Shown here: positions 1 to 6,639 of the stretch, in pieces | Layout of the letters: every line of letters begins with the position of its first letter | Position numbering within the stretch: position 1 is the stretch's first letter | Origin: Pseudomonadota bacterium | GTDB taxonomy: Bacteria > Pseudomonadota > Alphaproteobacteria > Micropepsales > Micropepsaceae | Direction of reading: 5' to 3' | DNA length: 6,709 nt | Assembly: GCA_021817355.1 (NCBI GenBank) | Contig: JAKAVI010000077.1 | Location: 1-6,709, forward strand | Made by a program: the position numbers and the translations under genes | The notes under the pieces: model-generated | The model's database searches: none | Seen by the model: only the letters and a program-made list of their open reading frames with translations | What the model was told of the DNA's origin: nothing

Positions 1-1
1 G

Positions 2-769
2 TCCAAGATTCCACCACAAGACAATAGCGCTAAGCGAAGCGCCAATGCCGAAGAGTGGGGATCTATATGGGCGCTGGGAATGCTCATTGTCGCGGCCATT
101 GAGACCGCGATTACCGGGCTGGGCGTATATCTTGTCTACCGTACTTTGAGAGAAGCCAAAAGAAGCGCTGACGAAGCTAGGCGCGCGGCTGACGCTGCTG
201 AGAACGCGCTCATGCACTCGAAACAGTCTTCTGAAAGCGAACTGAGGGCTTGGCTGGATATAGATACTACTTTGACCGAATTTGCCATTAATGGACAATC
301 TATTAACTTTGGCGTCGATATCAAGATTACCAATATAGGCAAGACGCCATCGCCTCACACATGGATAAGTGTGGATATTAGACCGTCTGGAACCTTTGTC
401 ATAAACGGAGGGAAGGCTCCCGTAATTTCTGACTCGCCCCATCAAATGCCACCTCTTTTGCCAAATGGAATAGCTATACAGAGGTTTGTACTTTCTGTCG
501 GAGCAGAAGAAGTTGAAAGAATTACTAACACTTTCGCAACATCTGCTGAAGGAGTAATGATAGTTATAGATGTGATCGTCTATTACAGAACTATATTTGA
601 TACGATTGACTCTAAACGACACATGACTAGTGTCCGATACTACGTGCTTCCCGCAGATTGGAAGGATGCTGGGAATATTCAGCGTAGGACATGGGTTTTT
701 AAGGGCCCAGATGGGCTTGGTTCTGTGAACCTCCGGCAAGACAATTCCGGCCCCGCCTTTGTGGACTGA
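2..769 (+). CDS. Membrane-anchored hypothetical protein with coiled coil, 5'-partial
   Basis: No function is recognised. The frame is open from the left edge of the window (255 residues visible) to a TGA at 767-769, so the true start is probably upstream. The first in-window ATG (80) has only a GGGA abutting it, and starting there would cut the first residues off the membrane helix. Visible residues about 22-46 form one transmembrane segment with a buried Glu. Residues about 47-80 are a charged, Ala-rich helix, likely coiled coil (REAKRSADEARRAADAAE). The rest looks beta-rich and begins with an RAWLDI motif. This layout (helix, short coiled coil, RAW/RAY motif, beta domain) resembles uncharacterised membrane proteins common in accessory regions of proteobacteria; that is recollection, not a search result. 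The gene is AT-rich (19 G+C of 60 at 541-600) and uses ATA, AGA and AGG often, unlike its neighbours, which suggests horizontal acquisition. Confidence 0.75.
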   Translation, partial: SKIPPQDNSAKRSANAEEWGSIWALGMLIVAAIETAITGLGVYLVYRTLREAKRSADEARRAADAAENALMHSKQSSESELRAWLDIDTTLTEFAINGQSINFGVDIKITNIGKTPSPHTWISVDIRPSGTFVINGGKAPVISDSPHQMPPLLPNGIAIQRFVLSVGAEEVERITNTFATSAEGVMIVIDVIVYYRTIFDTIDSKRHMTSVRYYVLPADWKDAGNIQRRTWVFKGPDGLGSVNLRQDNSGPAFVD

Positions 770-848
770 TGTGCTGGCTTTCGCCGGAGTGGGCGCGATA
801 ATGGTGACAACGGCCAACGCAAGGGCCGCGATTAGGCCCGTGACGCCA

Positions 849-883
849 TTTCTGTATCTGATACCTAATACCGTAAATAATAC
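849..883 (+). promoter_or_regulatory. AT-rich probable promoter region of the mnmG operon
   Basis: This is the only AT-rich stretch between the upstream gene and mnmG. It holds two TAATAC hexamers (866-871 and 878-883), 12 bp apart, either of which could serve as a -10 box. It also holds a small dyad, GTATC-T-GATAC (854-864). No good -35 box is visible at the usual spacing, so the exact promoter is uncertain. The second TAATAC ends on the first base of the first parS palindrome, so ParB bound there would lie over the start site. The promoter role is an inference from base composition and position. Confidence 0.35.
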
Positions 884-900
884 TGTTTCACGTGAAACAG
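883..900. promoter_or_regulatory. parS centromere site 1 (ParB binding)
   Basis: CTGTTTCACGTGAAACAG is a perfect 18-bp palindrome containing the 16-bp parS consensus TGTTTCACGTGAAACA at 884-899 without mismatch. parS is the nucleation site for ParB on bacterial chromosomes and clusters near oriC. The parB gene is 3.4 kb downstream in this window. The site is in the leader of mnmG. Confidence 0.93.
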
Positions 901-912
901 TCGGTCCGACAC

Positions 913-928
913 AGTTTCACGTGAAACA
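913..928. promoter_or_regulatory. parS centromere site 2 (ParB binding)
   Basis: AGTTTCACGTGAAACA has the complete 14-bp palindromic core GTTTCACGTGAAAC at 914-927 and differs from the 16-bp consensus only in the first base (A for T). Its centre is 29 bp from that of parS site 1. Between the two sites is a further dyad, GTCGG-T-CCGAC (900-910). The ATG of mnmG is 39 bp beyond the site. Confidence 0.9.
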
Positions 929-967
929 TCTTGCCCCTTTTTGGCCTGCCGCCTATGTCTGACCGCC

Positions 968-2869
968 ATGACGGGCTTTGATGTCATCGTAATAGGCGGC
1001 GGACACGCAGGCTGCGAGGCGGCAGCTGCGGCGGCTCGGGCTGGCGCGCGGACCTGCCTTGTTACCCACAGAATCGAAACGATCGGCGAGATGTCCTGCA
1101 ACCCGGCGATTGGCGGCTTGGGCAAGGGCCATCTCGTGCGGGAGATTGATGCCCTTGACGGTTTGATGGGGCGCGTGACCGACCGTGCGGGGATCCAGTT
1201 CCGCGTGCTCAATCGCCGCAAGGGCCCAGCCGTCCGCGGCCCGCGGGCCCAGGCCGACCGTCGCCTGTATCGCAGCGCAATGCAGGATTGTCTGAGGGAC
1301 GTGCCCGGACTTGAGCTGCGGGCTGTGTCGGTCGATGACCTCATCATTGCCGAGGACGAGGTCCGTGGGATCGTTACGGAGACCGGCGAGATTTTGCAGG
1401 CCGCATCGGTCGTACTCACAACCGGCACCTTTCTGAACGGGCTCATTCATGTCGGCGAAAAGCGGCTGGCTGCCGGACGCGCCGCCGGACCGCACGGCGC
1501 CATAGAGAAAGCCGGCGTGGAAGCACCCGCCATCCGTCTGGCGAGCAGGCTCTATGCGCTGGACCTTGCCATCGGCAGGCTAAAGACAGGTACTCCACCG
1601 CGTCTCGACCGCAGAAGCATTGACTGGTCCGCCCTTGAAGTTCAGCCCGGGGATGATCCTCCGGAGCCCTTTTCCTTTTTGACGGGGCAGATCACTACGC
1701 CCCAGGTCGTTTGCCATCTGACGCGAACCACCGAGCGGACGCATGCCCTCATACGCGCCAATCTTGACCGGGCTCCCATTTACTCGGGACAGATCGAAGG
1801 CACTGGCCCGCGCTACTGTCCGTCCATCGAGGACAAAGTCGTGCGTTTTGCCGGGCGTGACAGCCATCAGATCTTTCTGGAGCCGGAAGGTCTTGACGAT
1901 GACACCATATATCCCAACGGCATTTCGACCTCGCTTCCGGAAGAGATTCAGCTCGAAATGTTAAAGACCATCCCGGGGCTCGAGAGGGCGCAGATGCTGC
2001 GTCCAGGTTATGCCATCGAATATGATTACGTAGACCCGCGGGAACTTTTGCCCTGGCTCGAGGTCAAGAAGGTGAGGGGCCTGTTCCTGGCAGGCCAGAT
2101 CAACGGGACCACCGGGTATGAAGAGGCCGCCGCGCAAGGGCTGATGGCGGGCATCAACGCGGCACGCCGTGCAGGCGGCCAGGGGCCGTTCGTCCTGGAC
2201 CGGGCGCAGGCCTACATCGCGGTTATGCTGGATGATCTCGTCACCAAGGGTGTCAGCGAGCCCTATCGCATGTTCACCAGCCGCGCCGAATATCGCCTCA
2301 GCCTGCGAGCGGATAACGCCGATCAGCGCCTGACACCTCTTGGCAGCAAAGAGGGAGTTGTCGGGATGGCGCGTCAGCAACATTTCGCCGCCAGGGCCGC
2401 CCACCTTGAAGAGGCGCGACGGCGAATGCAGACGCTCACCCTGACGCCCACTGAGGCCAGACGGCATGGTCTTGTGCTGCGGCTCGATGGTGTGCGGCGT
2501 ACGGCACTGCAGCTACTGGCTCTGCCGGAAATCTCATTCGCACGCCTATGCGAGGTGTGGCCCGAACTGCGGCAAATCCAGCCGGACGCCGTAGAGCAGC
2601 TGCAGATCGATGCCACCTACGCCGGCTATCTGGACCGCCAGGAAGCCGATATCGTGGCCTTCCGACGTGACGAAGGGCTCGTTCTGCCGGCTGATCTCGA
2701 TTATCGCAAGGTGTTTGGGCTCTCCACAGAGGCGATGCAGAAGTTGGACGCCATCCGTCCCGGTACCCTGGGACAGGCGTCTCGCATTGACGGGGTTACT
2801 CCTTCTGCGATCACGCTTGTTCTCGCCCATGTAAGACAGCGGGCCAGCCTGGTTACGAGGGTAGGGTGA
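968..2869 (+). CDS. mnmG: tRNA uridine-5-carboxymethylaminomethyl modification enzyme MnmG (GidA)
   Basis: MnmG is the FAD- and NADH-dependent partner of the GTPase MnmE. Together they add the (carboxymethyl)aminomethyl group to the wobble uridine U34 of certain tRNAs, in the cytoplasm. The product is 633 residues, close to the 629 of E. coli. The N-terminal dinucleotide-binding motif is [10 protein letters not shown] at residues 10-19. SCNPAIGG lies at 43-50. The first GidA signature, [11 protein letters not shown] (280-290), carries the catalytic Cys284, and the second runs from [10 protein letters not shown] at 375-384 to about 398. The C-terminal helical MnmE/tRNA-binding domain is intact. 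The ATG at 968 is chosen because family members begin a few residues before FDVIVIGGG; a TTG at 941 in the same frame would add nine unrelated residues. No clear Shine-Dalgarno sequence precedes 968. MnmE, often the upstream neighbour in this class, is not in the window. Confidence 0.97.
   Translation: MTGFDVIVIGGGHAGCEAAAAAARAGARTCLVTHRIETIGEMSCNPAIGGLGKGHLVREIDALDGLMGRVTDRAGIQFRVLNRRKGPAVRGPRAQADRRLYRSAMQDCLRDVPGLELRAVSVDDLIIAEDEVRGIVTETGEILQAASVVLTTGTFLNGLIHVGEKRLAAGRAAGPHGAIEKAGVEAPAIRLASRLYALDLAIGRLKTGTPPRLDRRSIDWSALEVQPGDDPPEPFSFLTGQITTPQVVCHLTRTTERTHALIRANLDRAPIYSGQIEGTGPRYCPSIEDKVVRFAGRDSHQIFLEPEGLDDDTIYPNGISTSLPEEIQLEMLKTIPGLERAQMLRPGYAIEYDYVDPRELLPWLEVKKVRGLFLAGQINGTTGYEEAAAQGLMAGINAARRAGGQGPFVLDRAQAYIAVMLDDLVTKGVSEPYRMFTSRAEYRLSLRADNADQRLTPLGSKEGVVGMARQQHFAARAAHLEEARRRMQTLTLTPTEARRHGLVLRLDGVRRTALQLLALPEISFARLCEVWPELRQIQPDAVEQLQIDATYAGYLDRQEADIVAFRRDEGLVLPADLDYRKVFGLSTEAMQKLDAIRPGTLGQASRIDGVTPSAITLVLAHVRQRASLVTRVG
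2857..2861 (+). promoter_or_regulatory. Ribosome binding site of rsmG
   Basis: GAGGG inside the last codons of mnmG, 4 nt before the GTG at 2866. The spacing is short but usable, and it supports the GTG that overlaps the mnmG stop as the rsmG start. Confidence 0.5.
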
Positions 2870-3519
2870 TACCCTTCGGGCCGGAAGAATTTGCTGCCGC
2901 AAGCCATGTTTCACGTGAAACATTGGCGCGTCTCGAGCGCTATGCGCAAACTCTGGCGGACTGGAACGGCCGCCACAACCTGGTTTCCGCGGCGAGCCTT
3001 GATGAGCTCTGGCATCGCCACATCTGGGACAGTGCTCAGCTTTTCCCGCTCATTCCCATCGGCGCAAGAAGCCTGGTTGATCTGGGAAGCGGTGCCGGCT
3101 TTCCCGCCTTGGTTCTCGCCTGCCTGCTGCGTGAGCGCGATGGTGTCCGCGTTGTTCTTTATGAAAGCGTAGCGAAGAAATGTCGCTTTCTTGCAGCGGC
3201 GGCCGCGGCGATGGATCTTGAGGTGGAAATTCGTCCCAGCCGGATCGAGCGCGCCTCCCCTGAGCCCTTTGACGTCGTGACGGCTCGGGCCTGTGCCCCC
3301 TTGGACCGGCTTTTGTCCTATGCCAAGACTTTTCAGGGGCCAGACACAGTCCACCTCTTTCTCAAAGGTCAATCGGCGGAAGCCGAATTGACCGCGGCGG
3401 CCGAATACTGGAGGATGCGGCTGGAGCGCCGGTCAAGCCAGACTGCGCCGTCCGCCACGATTTTTATCATCCGGGAGATCCGCCATGCCGGTACCGAAGG
3501 GCGCCGCCGGGCCCGCTGA
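2866..3519 (+). CDS. rsmG: 16S rRNA (guanine(527)-N7)-methyltransferase RsmG (GidB)
   Basis: RsmG transfers a methyl group from S-adenosylmethionine to N7 of G527 in the 530 loop of 16S rRNA. Loss of the enzyme is known to give low-level streptomycin resistance in several bacteria. The product is 217 residues (E. coli 207). Features in order: HVSRET at residues 14-19, the stretch encoded by parS; NGRHNLVS at 34-41; the SAM-binding loop [10 protein letters not shown] at 71-80; the acidic residue at the end of strand 2 (Glu100, in LYES); [12 protein letters not shown] at 136-147; and the late KGQSAEAEL motif at 167-175. Position 81, usually Gly after FP, is Ala. The start is a GTG overlapping the mnmG stop as GTGA, preceded by GAGGG, so translation is probably coupled. 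The 3' end overlaps parA by 35 bp. Confidence 0.95.
   Translation: MIPFGPEEFAAASHVSRETLARLERYAQTLADWNGRHNLVSAASLDELWHRHIWDSAQLFPLIPIGARSLVDLGSGAGFPALVLACLLRERDGVRVVLYESVAKKCRFLAAAAAAMDLEVEIRPSRIERASPEPFDVVTARACAPLDRLLSYAKTFQGPDTVHLFLKGQSAEAELTAAAEYWRMRLERRSSQTAPSATIFIIREIRHAGTEGRRRAR
2906..2923. promoter_or_regulatory. parS centromere site 3, inside rsmG (ParB binding)
   Basis: ATGTTTCACGTGAAACAT is a perfect 18-bp palindrome containing the exact 16-bp parS consensus at 2907-2922. It lies within rsmG and encodes residues His14-Thr19 (HVSRET), so the same bases serve as a ParB site and as codons. It is about 2 kb from the upstream pair and 1.4 kb before parB. Confidence 0.93.
3473..3477 (+). 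promoter_or_regulatory. Ribosome binding site that decides the parA start
   Basis: GGGAG lies 7 nt before the ATG at 3485, within the 3' end of rsmG. The alternative parA start, ATG 3533, has only TGAGG 11 nt upstream. This favours the longer ParA with its 16-residue N-terminal extension. Confidence 0.6.
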
Positions 3520-4321
3520 GGCGTCCGGAAAAATGCCCCGGGTGCTGGTTGTAGCGAACCAAAAAGGCGGGGTCGGAAAAACCACGACAGCGATCAATCT
3601 TGGTACCGCTCTGGCTGCGATCGGCCAGTCCACTCTCTTGATCGATATTGACCCGCAGGGCAATGCCTCAACCGGGCTCGGAATTACCGAGCGCGAGCGC
3701 ACGCGGACGATCTATGACGTCCTTCTCGGCGAAAGCAGCCTGGCGGAGGCCGTCATGGCTACACGCATCCCCAATCTATGGCTGGTACCATCAACGGTTG
3801 ATCTGTCGGGCGCTGAGCTTGAACTCGTGGATCGCGCAGAGCGCAATTTCATTTTGCGTACAGCTATGAAATCATTGCCAAATAATGTCAGAAAATTCTC
3901 TTATATATTAATTGATTGTCCACCCTCGCTTACGCTCCTGACCGTCAATGCCATGGCGGCGGCTGACGCCGTGGTAGTGCCGTTGCAATGTGAGTTCTTC
4001 GCCCTGGAAGGGCTTTCCCAGTTGCTCAAGACGATTGACCTGGTGCGCGGCAATCTCAATCCGGGCCTCGAAATCCAGGGAATCATTTTGACCATGTTTG
4101 ACAAGCGCAACCGTCTTGCCGTGCAGGTGGCCGAAGATGTGCGTTCCCATATGGGTGAAAAGGTTTATGACACGATGATCCCGCGCAACGTGCGAATTTC
4201 CGAAGCACCAAGTCATGGTCTGCCGGCGTTGATCTATGACCTGCGTTGTCCTGGAAGCCAGGCCTATATCAAACTGGCGGGCGAGATGATCAAACGCGAA
4301 CGCGCGAGCCATCCGGTATGA
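3485..4321 (+). CDS. parA: Chromosome partitioning ATPase ParA
   Basis: ParA binds DNA non-specifically in its ATP-bound dimer form. ParB at parS stimulates its ATPase, and the resulting gradient pulls the origin region apart before division. The product is 278 residues. The deviant Walker A box KGGVGKTT is at residues 27-34, with signature Lys27 and catalytic Lys32. The second motif, LIDIDPQGN, is at 52-60. Walker B, YILIDCPPS, is at 140-148. The C-terminal half has the usual PRNVRISEAPSHG stretch at 233-245. The first 16 residues are a low-complexity extension before the conserved core; ATG 3485 is preferred over 3533 because of the GGGAG site. The gene overlaps rsmG by 35 bp and parB by 4 bp (ATGA). 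Codons for residues 126-145 are unusually AT-rich and rare for this genome, although the protein sequence there is still family-like. Confidence 0.96.
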   Translation: MPVPKGAAGPAEASGKMPRVLVVANQKGGVGKTTTAINLGTALAAIGQSTLLIDIDPQGNASTGLGITERERTRTIYDVLLGESSLAEAVMATRIPNLWLVPSTVDLSGAELELVDRAERNFILRTAMKSLPNNVRKFSYILIDCPPSLTLLTVNAMAAADAVVVPLQCEFFALEGLSQLLKTIDLVRGNLNPGLEIQGIILTMFDKRNRLAVQVAEDVRSHMGEKVYDTMIPRNVRISEAPSHGLPALIYDLRCPGSQAYIKLAGEMIKRERASHPV

Positions 4322-5169
4322 TGGCCGATGATCGTGCACGTGGCCTCGGACGCGGCCTGTCCTCCCTTATCGGATCGGCTCCGGCCCTCGACGCCCGAAC
4401 AGCAAAGGCCCAGCGAACCCTCCCGGTCGCCTTCTTGCGCGCCAATCGCTTCCAGCCGCGCAAGACCTTTCAGGACGAGGACCTCGCAGATCTAGCCAAC
4501 TCCATCCGGGAAAAAGGCGTCTTGTTGCCAATTCTGGTGCGTCCCATTGCCGGGGAACCCGGGCAATTCGAGATCGTTGCCGGCGAACGCCGCTGGCGCG
4601 CGGCGCAGCTGGCCAAGCTCCATGAAGTTCCTGTGGTGGTGCGCGAACTGAACGACGCTGAATCGCTAGAACTTGCGATCATTGAAAACGTACAGCGCGC
4701 CGATCTGAACGCGATCGAAGAAGCCGCCGCCTACCAGGAGCTGATCGAGCGCTTTTCCTACACCCAGGAAAAACTTGCTACCGACGTTGGCAAAAGCCGC
4801 AGCCACATCGCCAATAGCCTGCGCCTGCTGAAATTGCCCGACAGCGTCAAAGCCCTCGTGCGCGACGGCAAGCTTACCGCGGGCCATGCGCGCACTCTTG
4901 TCGGCCGGCCTGATGCAGAGGTCCTCGCGCTTCAGATCCTTGAAGCCGGCCTTAATGTGCGCCAGGCCGAGCAGCGCAGCCCTCGCCGCAAAGGACATCG
5001 CGCCCCGGAAAAGGACCCCGATACCAAAGCCCTCGAGCACAGCCTCACCAACATGCTCGGACTTAAGGTGGACATCGCGGACCGCGGTGATGCCGGCGGC
5101 CATGTCACTATCGCCTATAGGACACTTGAACAGTTGGATGATCTTATCCGTCGCCTGAGCCGCCCGTGA
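4318..5169 (+). CDS. parB: Chromosome partitioning protein ParB (parS-binding CTPase)
   Basis: ParB binds parS, closes as a CTP-dependent clamp, slides onto neighbouring DNA and stimulates ParA. The product is 283 residues (Caulobacter ParB is about 290). Features in order: the N-terminal RGLGRGLSSLIG motif (residues 8-19) that contacts ParA; the CTP-binding motifs GERRWRAA at 89-96 and ENVQRADLN at 123-131; a helix-turn-helix around YTQEKLATDVGKSRSHIANS at 148-167, the parS reader; a short basic linker at about 219-232; and the C-terminal dimerisation segment YRTLEQLDDLIRRL at 267-280. The start is taken as ATG 4318, overlapping the parA stop as ATGA; ATG 4321, one codon later, is equally possible. 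Only a weak GAG precedes it. Three cognate parS sites lie upstream in the window. The stop overlaps the next gene by 4 bp. Confidence 0.95.
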   Translation: MMADDRARGLGRGLSSLIGSAPALDARTAKAQRTLPVAFLRANRFQPRKTFQDEDLADLANSIREKGVLLPILVRPIAGEPGQFEIVAGERRWRAAQLAKLHEVPVVVRELNDAESLELAIIENVQRADLNAIEEAAAYQELIERFSYTQEKLATDVGKSRSHIANSLRLLKLPDSVKALVRDGKLTAGHARTLVGRPDAEVLALQILEAGLNVRQAEQRSPRRKGHRAPEKDPDTKALEHSLTNMLGLKVDIADRGDAGGHVTIAYRTLEQLDDLIRRLSRP

Positions 5170-6242
5170 CTGCCAACGTCTTTTTTCCTGATGATTATCG
5201 CGGCGCCCGCAATGCGTTCATTGCTGCAGCCGAGACGGCCGCGCTTGGCGTAACCAGCCGCCTGCTCGGTGGTATCAAGGGCACGGACGGCCATCCGCTC
5301 TTTCTGGACACCGCTTGGTCAGGACGTCGTGATGCCAGGAGGGCGTTGCTGCTGATTTCCGGAACGCACGGCGTGGAGGGCTATTTCGGTTCCGGTGTTC
5401 AAACGAGTTTGCTGCGCTTGGGTCTTGCGGCACGTGTACCCAAGAATCACAAGCTTGTTCTGCTGCACGCGCTCAACCCCTACGGATTTTCCTTTGACCG
5501 GCGTGTGAACGAGGACAACGCCGATATTAACCGGAATTTTGTCGACCATGCCCATCCGCCGGCCAATCCTGAATATGACCTTCTGGCAGACGCTGCGGCA
5601 CCCAAGGATATTTCGCCGGCAGCTTTTGCCGCAGCGAACAGGGAGCTTGCAGCCTTCGGTAAGAAGCACGGCAGTTTTGCGCTGCAGGCTGCCCTGTCCC
5701 GTGGGCAATATCATCATCCCGATGGCATTTATTACGGCGGCGCCAAACTCTCCTGGTCCCTGCGTATGCTGAAGGATGTGCTCCATGAAGAGCTCAAGGA
5801 CGTCGAGGAGCTGACGGTCATCGATTTTCATACCGGTCTTGGCGAATTTGGTGCTGCTGAAATCATTACCGAAGCCGAGCCGGGGTCCGAAGCCTATGAG
5901 CGTGCCTACAAGATCTGGGGATCTTCGCTGCGTTCTACGGCCAACGGGCAATCGCTCTCTGCCCATCTCCATGGCACGATCGACAGCGCCATGGCCGCCT
6001 GGATGGGGACACGTGCTCTGAATTTTGTCGCGCTGGAGGTTGGGACCCAGCCCGTGAGCAAGGTTTTCGAAGCGCTGCGCAAGGACAACTGGCTCAGCCG
6101 CCATGCTCCCGCCGACTTCCCGCACCATGCGCAGATAAAGCGCCAGATACGCGATGCATTCTACCCCGACCAGGAGGACTGGAAGACCATGGTCTTTGCG
6201 CATGGCAGGACCGCGGTCGACCTGGCCCTCGTATCGCTCTAG
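5166..6242 (+). CDS. DUF2817 / M14-like zinc metallopeptidase family protein
   Basis: The product is 358 residues and resembles DUF2817 proteins, which are related to the zinc carboxypeptidase/deacylase (M14) group. The substrate is unknown. Expected catalytic features are visible: the zinc pair His68 and Glu71 in GTHGVEG (66-72); NPYGF at 104-108 followed by the arginines of DRRVNEDNADINRNF (111-125), typical of substrate-carboxylate binding; the third zinc ligand His222 in IDFHTGLGEFG (219-229); and the probable general base Glu291 in ALEVGTQP (289-296). No signal peptide or membrane segment is seen, so it is probably cytoplasmic. The GTG start overlaps the parB stop as GTGA, with a weak GAG 7 nt upstream, which suggests coupled translation. 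As far as I recall this is not the usual gene after parB in Alphaproteobacteria, where holA is common. The family call comes from motif recognition and was not confirmed by a search. Confidence 0.85.
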   Translation: MTANVFFPDDYRGARNAFIAAAETAALGVTSRLLGGIKGTDGHPLFLDTAWSGRRDARRALLLISGTHGVEGYFGSGVQTSLLRLGLAARVPKNHKLVLLHALNPYGFSFDRRVNEDNADINRNFVDHAHPPANPEYDLLADAAAPKDISPAAFAAANRELAAFGKKHGSFALQAALSRGQYHHPDGIYYGGAKLSWSLRMLKDVLHEELKDVEELTVIDFHTGLGEFGAAEIITEAEPGSEAYERAYKIWGSSLRSTANGQSLSAHLHGTIDSAMAAWMGTRALNFVALEVGTQPVSKVFEALRKDNWLSRHAPADFPHHAQIKRQIRDAFYPDQEDWKTMVFAHGRTAVDLALVSL

Positions 6243-6428
6243 GCGTACTTCATTGCTTGGTAGCAGCGCCTGCAACTACTCCTTGCCACGGCTTCCGTCG
6301 CGTTTGCGTAGGCCCGCCGCTACCTCGACTTGCGGTCATTTGCGCCCACGCCATTAACTGGACTTTAGCGGATCCACATGAACGGATGGCTCTGCAGGCC
6401 AAGACCAGTGCCCATGCGCTACTGCCTC

Positions 6429-6463
6429 GAAAAGGCTCAATCCGGGGAGCAACGCGCCTTTTC
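6429..6463. terminator. Possible terminator: 8-bp inverted repeat with A/T ends
   Basis: GAAAAGGC (6429-6436) and GCCTTTTC (6456-6463) are perfect inverted copies separated by 19 nt, with a T-rich tail (TTTTCTTT) on the + strand and an A run on the other side. It lies about 190 bp after the peptidase stop and could end transcription of the operon. The loop is long and the stem only 8 bp, so this is a weak call. Confidence 0.25.
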
Positions 6464-6493
6464 TTTCCTACCCCCGGCCAAAGCGCCAAGAGT

Positions 6494-6522
6494 TTGCGGG
6501 GCAAGGTGTCCTCCGCTATAGG
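6494..6522 (+). promoter_or_regulatory. Possible promoter of tRNA-Arg
   Basis: TTGCGG (6494-6499) and TATAGG (6517-6522) are separated by 17 bp and resemble -35 and -10 boxes of a housekeeping alphaproteobacterial promoter. The -10 box ends 10 bp before the mature tRNA 5' end at 6533, so transcription would start a few bases upstream of it. Confidence 0.4.
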
Positions 6523-6532
6523 TACGTCAGTT

Positions 6533-6609
6533 GCACCCGTAGCTCAGCTGGATAGAGTGCTGCCCTCCGAAGGCAGAGGTCACAGGTTCGAATCCTGTCG
6601 GGTGCGCCA
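6533..6609 (+). tRNA. tRNA-Arg (anticodon CCG)
   Basis: The cloverleaf is complete. Acceptor stem GCACCCG (6533-6539) pairs with CGGGTGC (6599-6605). D stem GCTC (6542-6545) pairs with GAGT (6555-6558). Anticodon stem CTGCC (6560-6564) pairs with GGCAG (6572-6576) around the seven-base loop CTCCGAA, placing anticodon CCG at 6567-6569. T stem ACAGG (6582-6586) pairs with CCTGT (6594-6598) around TTCGAAT. The discriminator is G6606 and the CCA end is encoded (6607-6609). It reads the arginine codon CGG. tRNA-Arg genes are frequent integration sites for genomic islands, but no duplicated 3' end is seen in this window. Confidence 0.97.
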
Positions 6610-6639
6610 TTCCCTCAAATATACGGACCATAACAATAC

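Larger units (their letters stand above)
6243..6532. other. Intergenic region between the peptidase gene and tRNA-Arg
   Basis: These 290 bases hold no convincing gene. The open frames present on both strands lack a ribosome binding site and recognisable domains, and the longest + strand frame runs on through the tRNA. The only structures I can point to are the inverted repeat at 6429-6463 and the possible tRNA promoter at 6494-6522, listed separately. Confidence 0.6.

Noticed and set aside
811..839. Small GC-rich dyads (CGGCC/GGCCG and GGGCC/GGCCC) after the upstream gene, considered as a terminator
   Set aside because: Stems are only 5 bp, they are mutually exclusive, and no T run follows.
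759..962. 67-codon + strand frame across the mnmG leader, with a hydrophobic start and two parS-encoded motifs
   Set aside because: Starts at a TTG inside the upstream gene and the rest is parS and promoter sequence; no ribosome binding site.
865..1446. Long minus-strand open frame opposite the start of mnmG (193 codons)
   Set aside because: Shadow of the strongly supported mnmG coding sequence; low-complexity Arg/Ser/Pro-rich translation.
5319..6275. 318-codon minus-strand open frame opposite the peptidase gene
   Set aside because: The + strand product has an intact set of zinc-peptidase motifs and a coupled start; the antisense frame shows no domain.
6250..6504. 84-codon minus-strand open frame
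   Set aside because: No recognisable family, no good start context, composition typical of chance frames in GC-rich DNA.
6378..6521. Small + strand frame of 47 codons starting at ATG 6378
   Set aside because: No Shine-Dalgarno sequence, Cys/Arg/Pro-rich with no recognisable pattern, and it overlaps the probable tRNA promoter.
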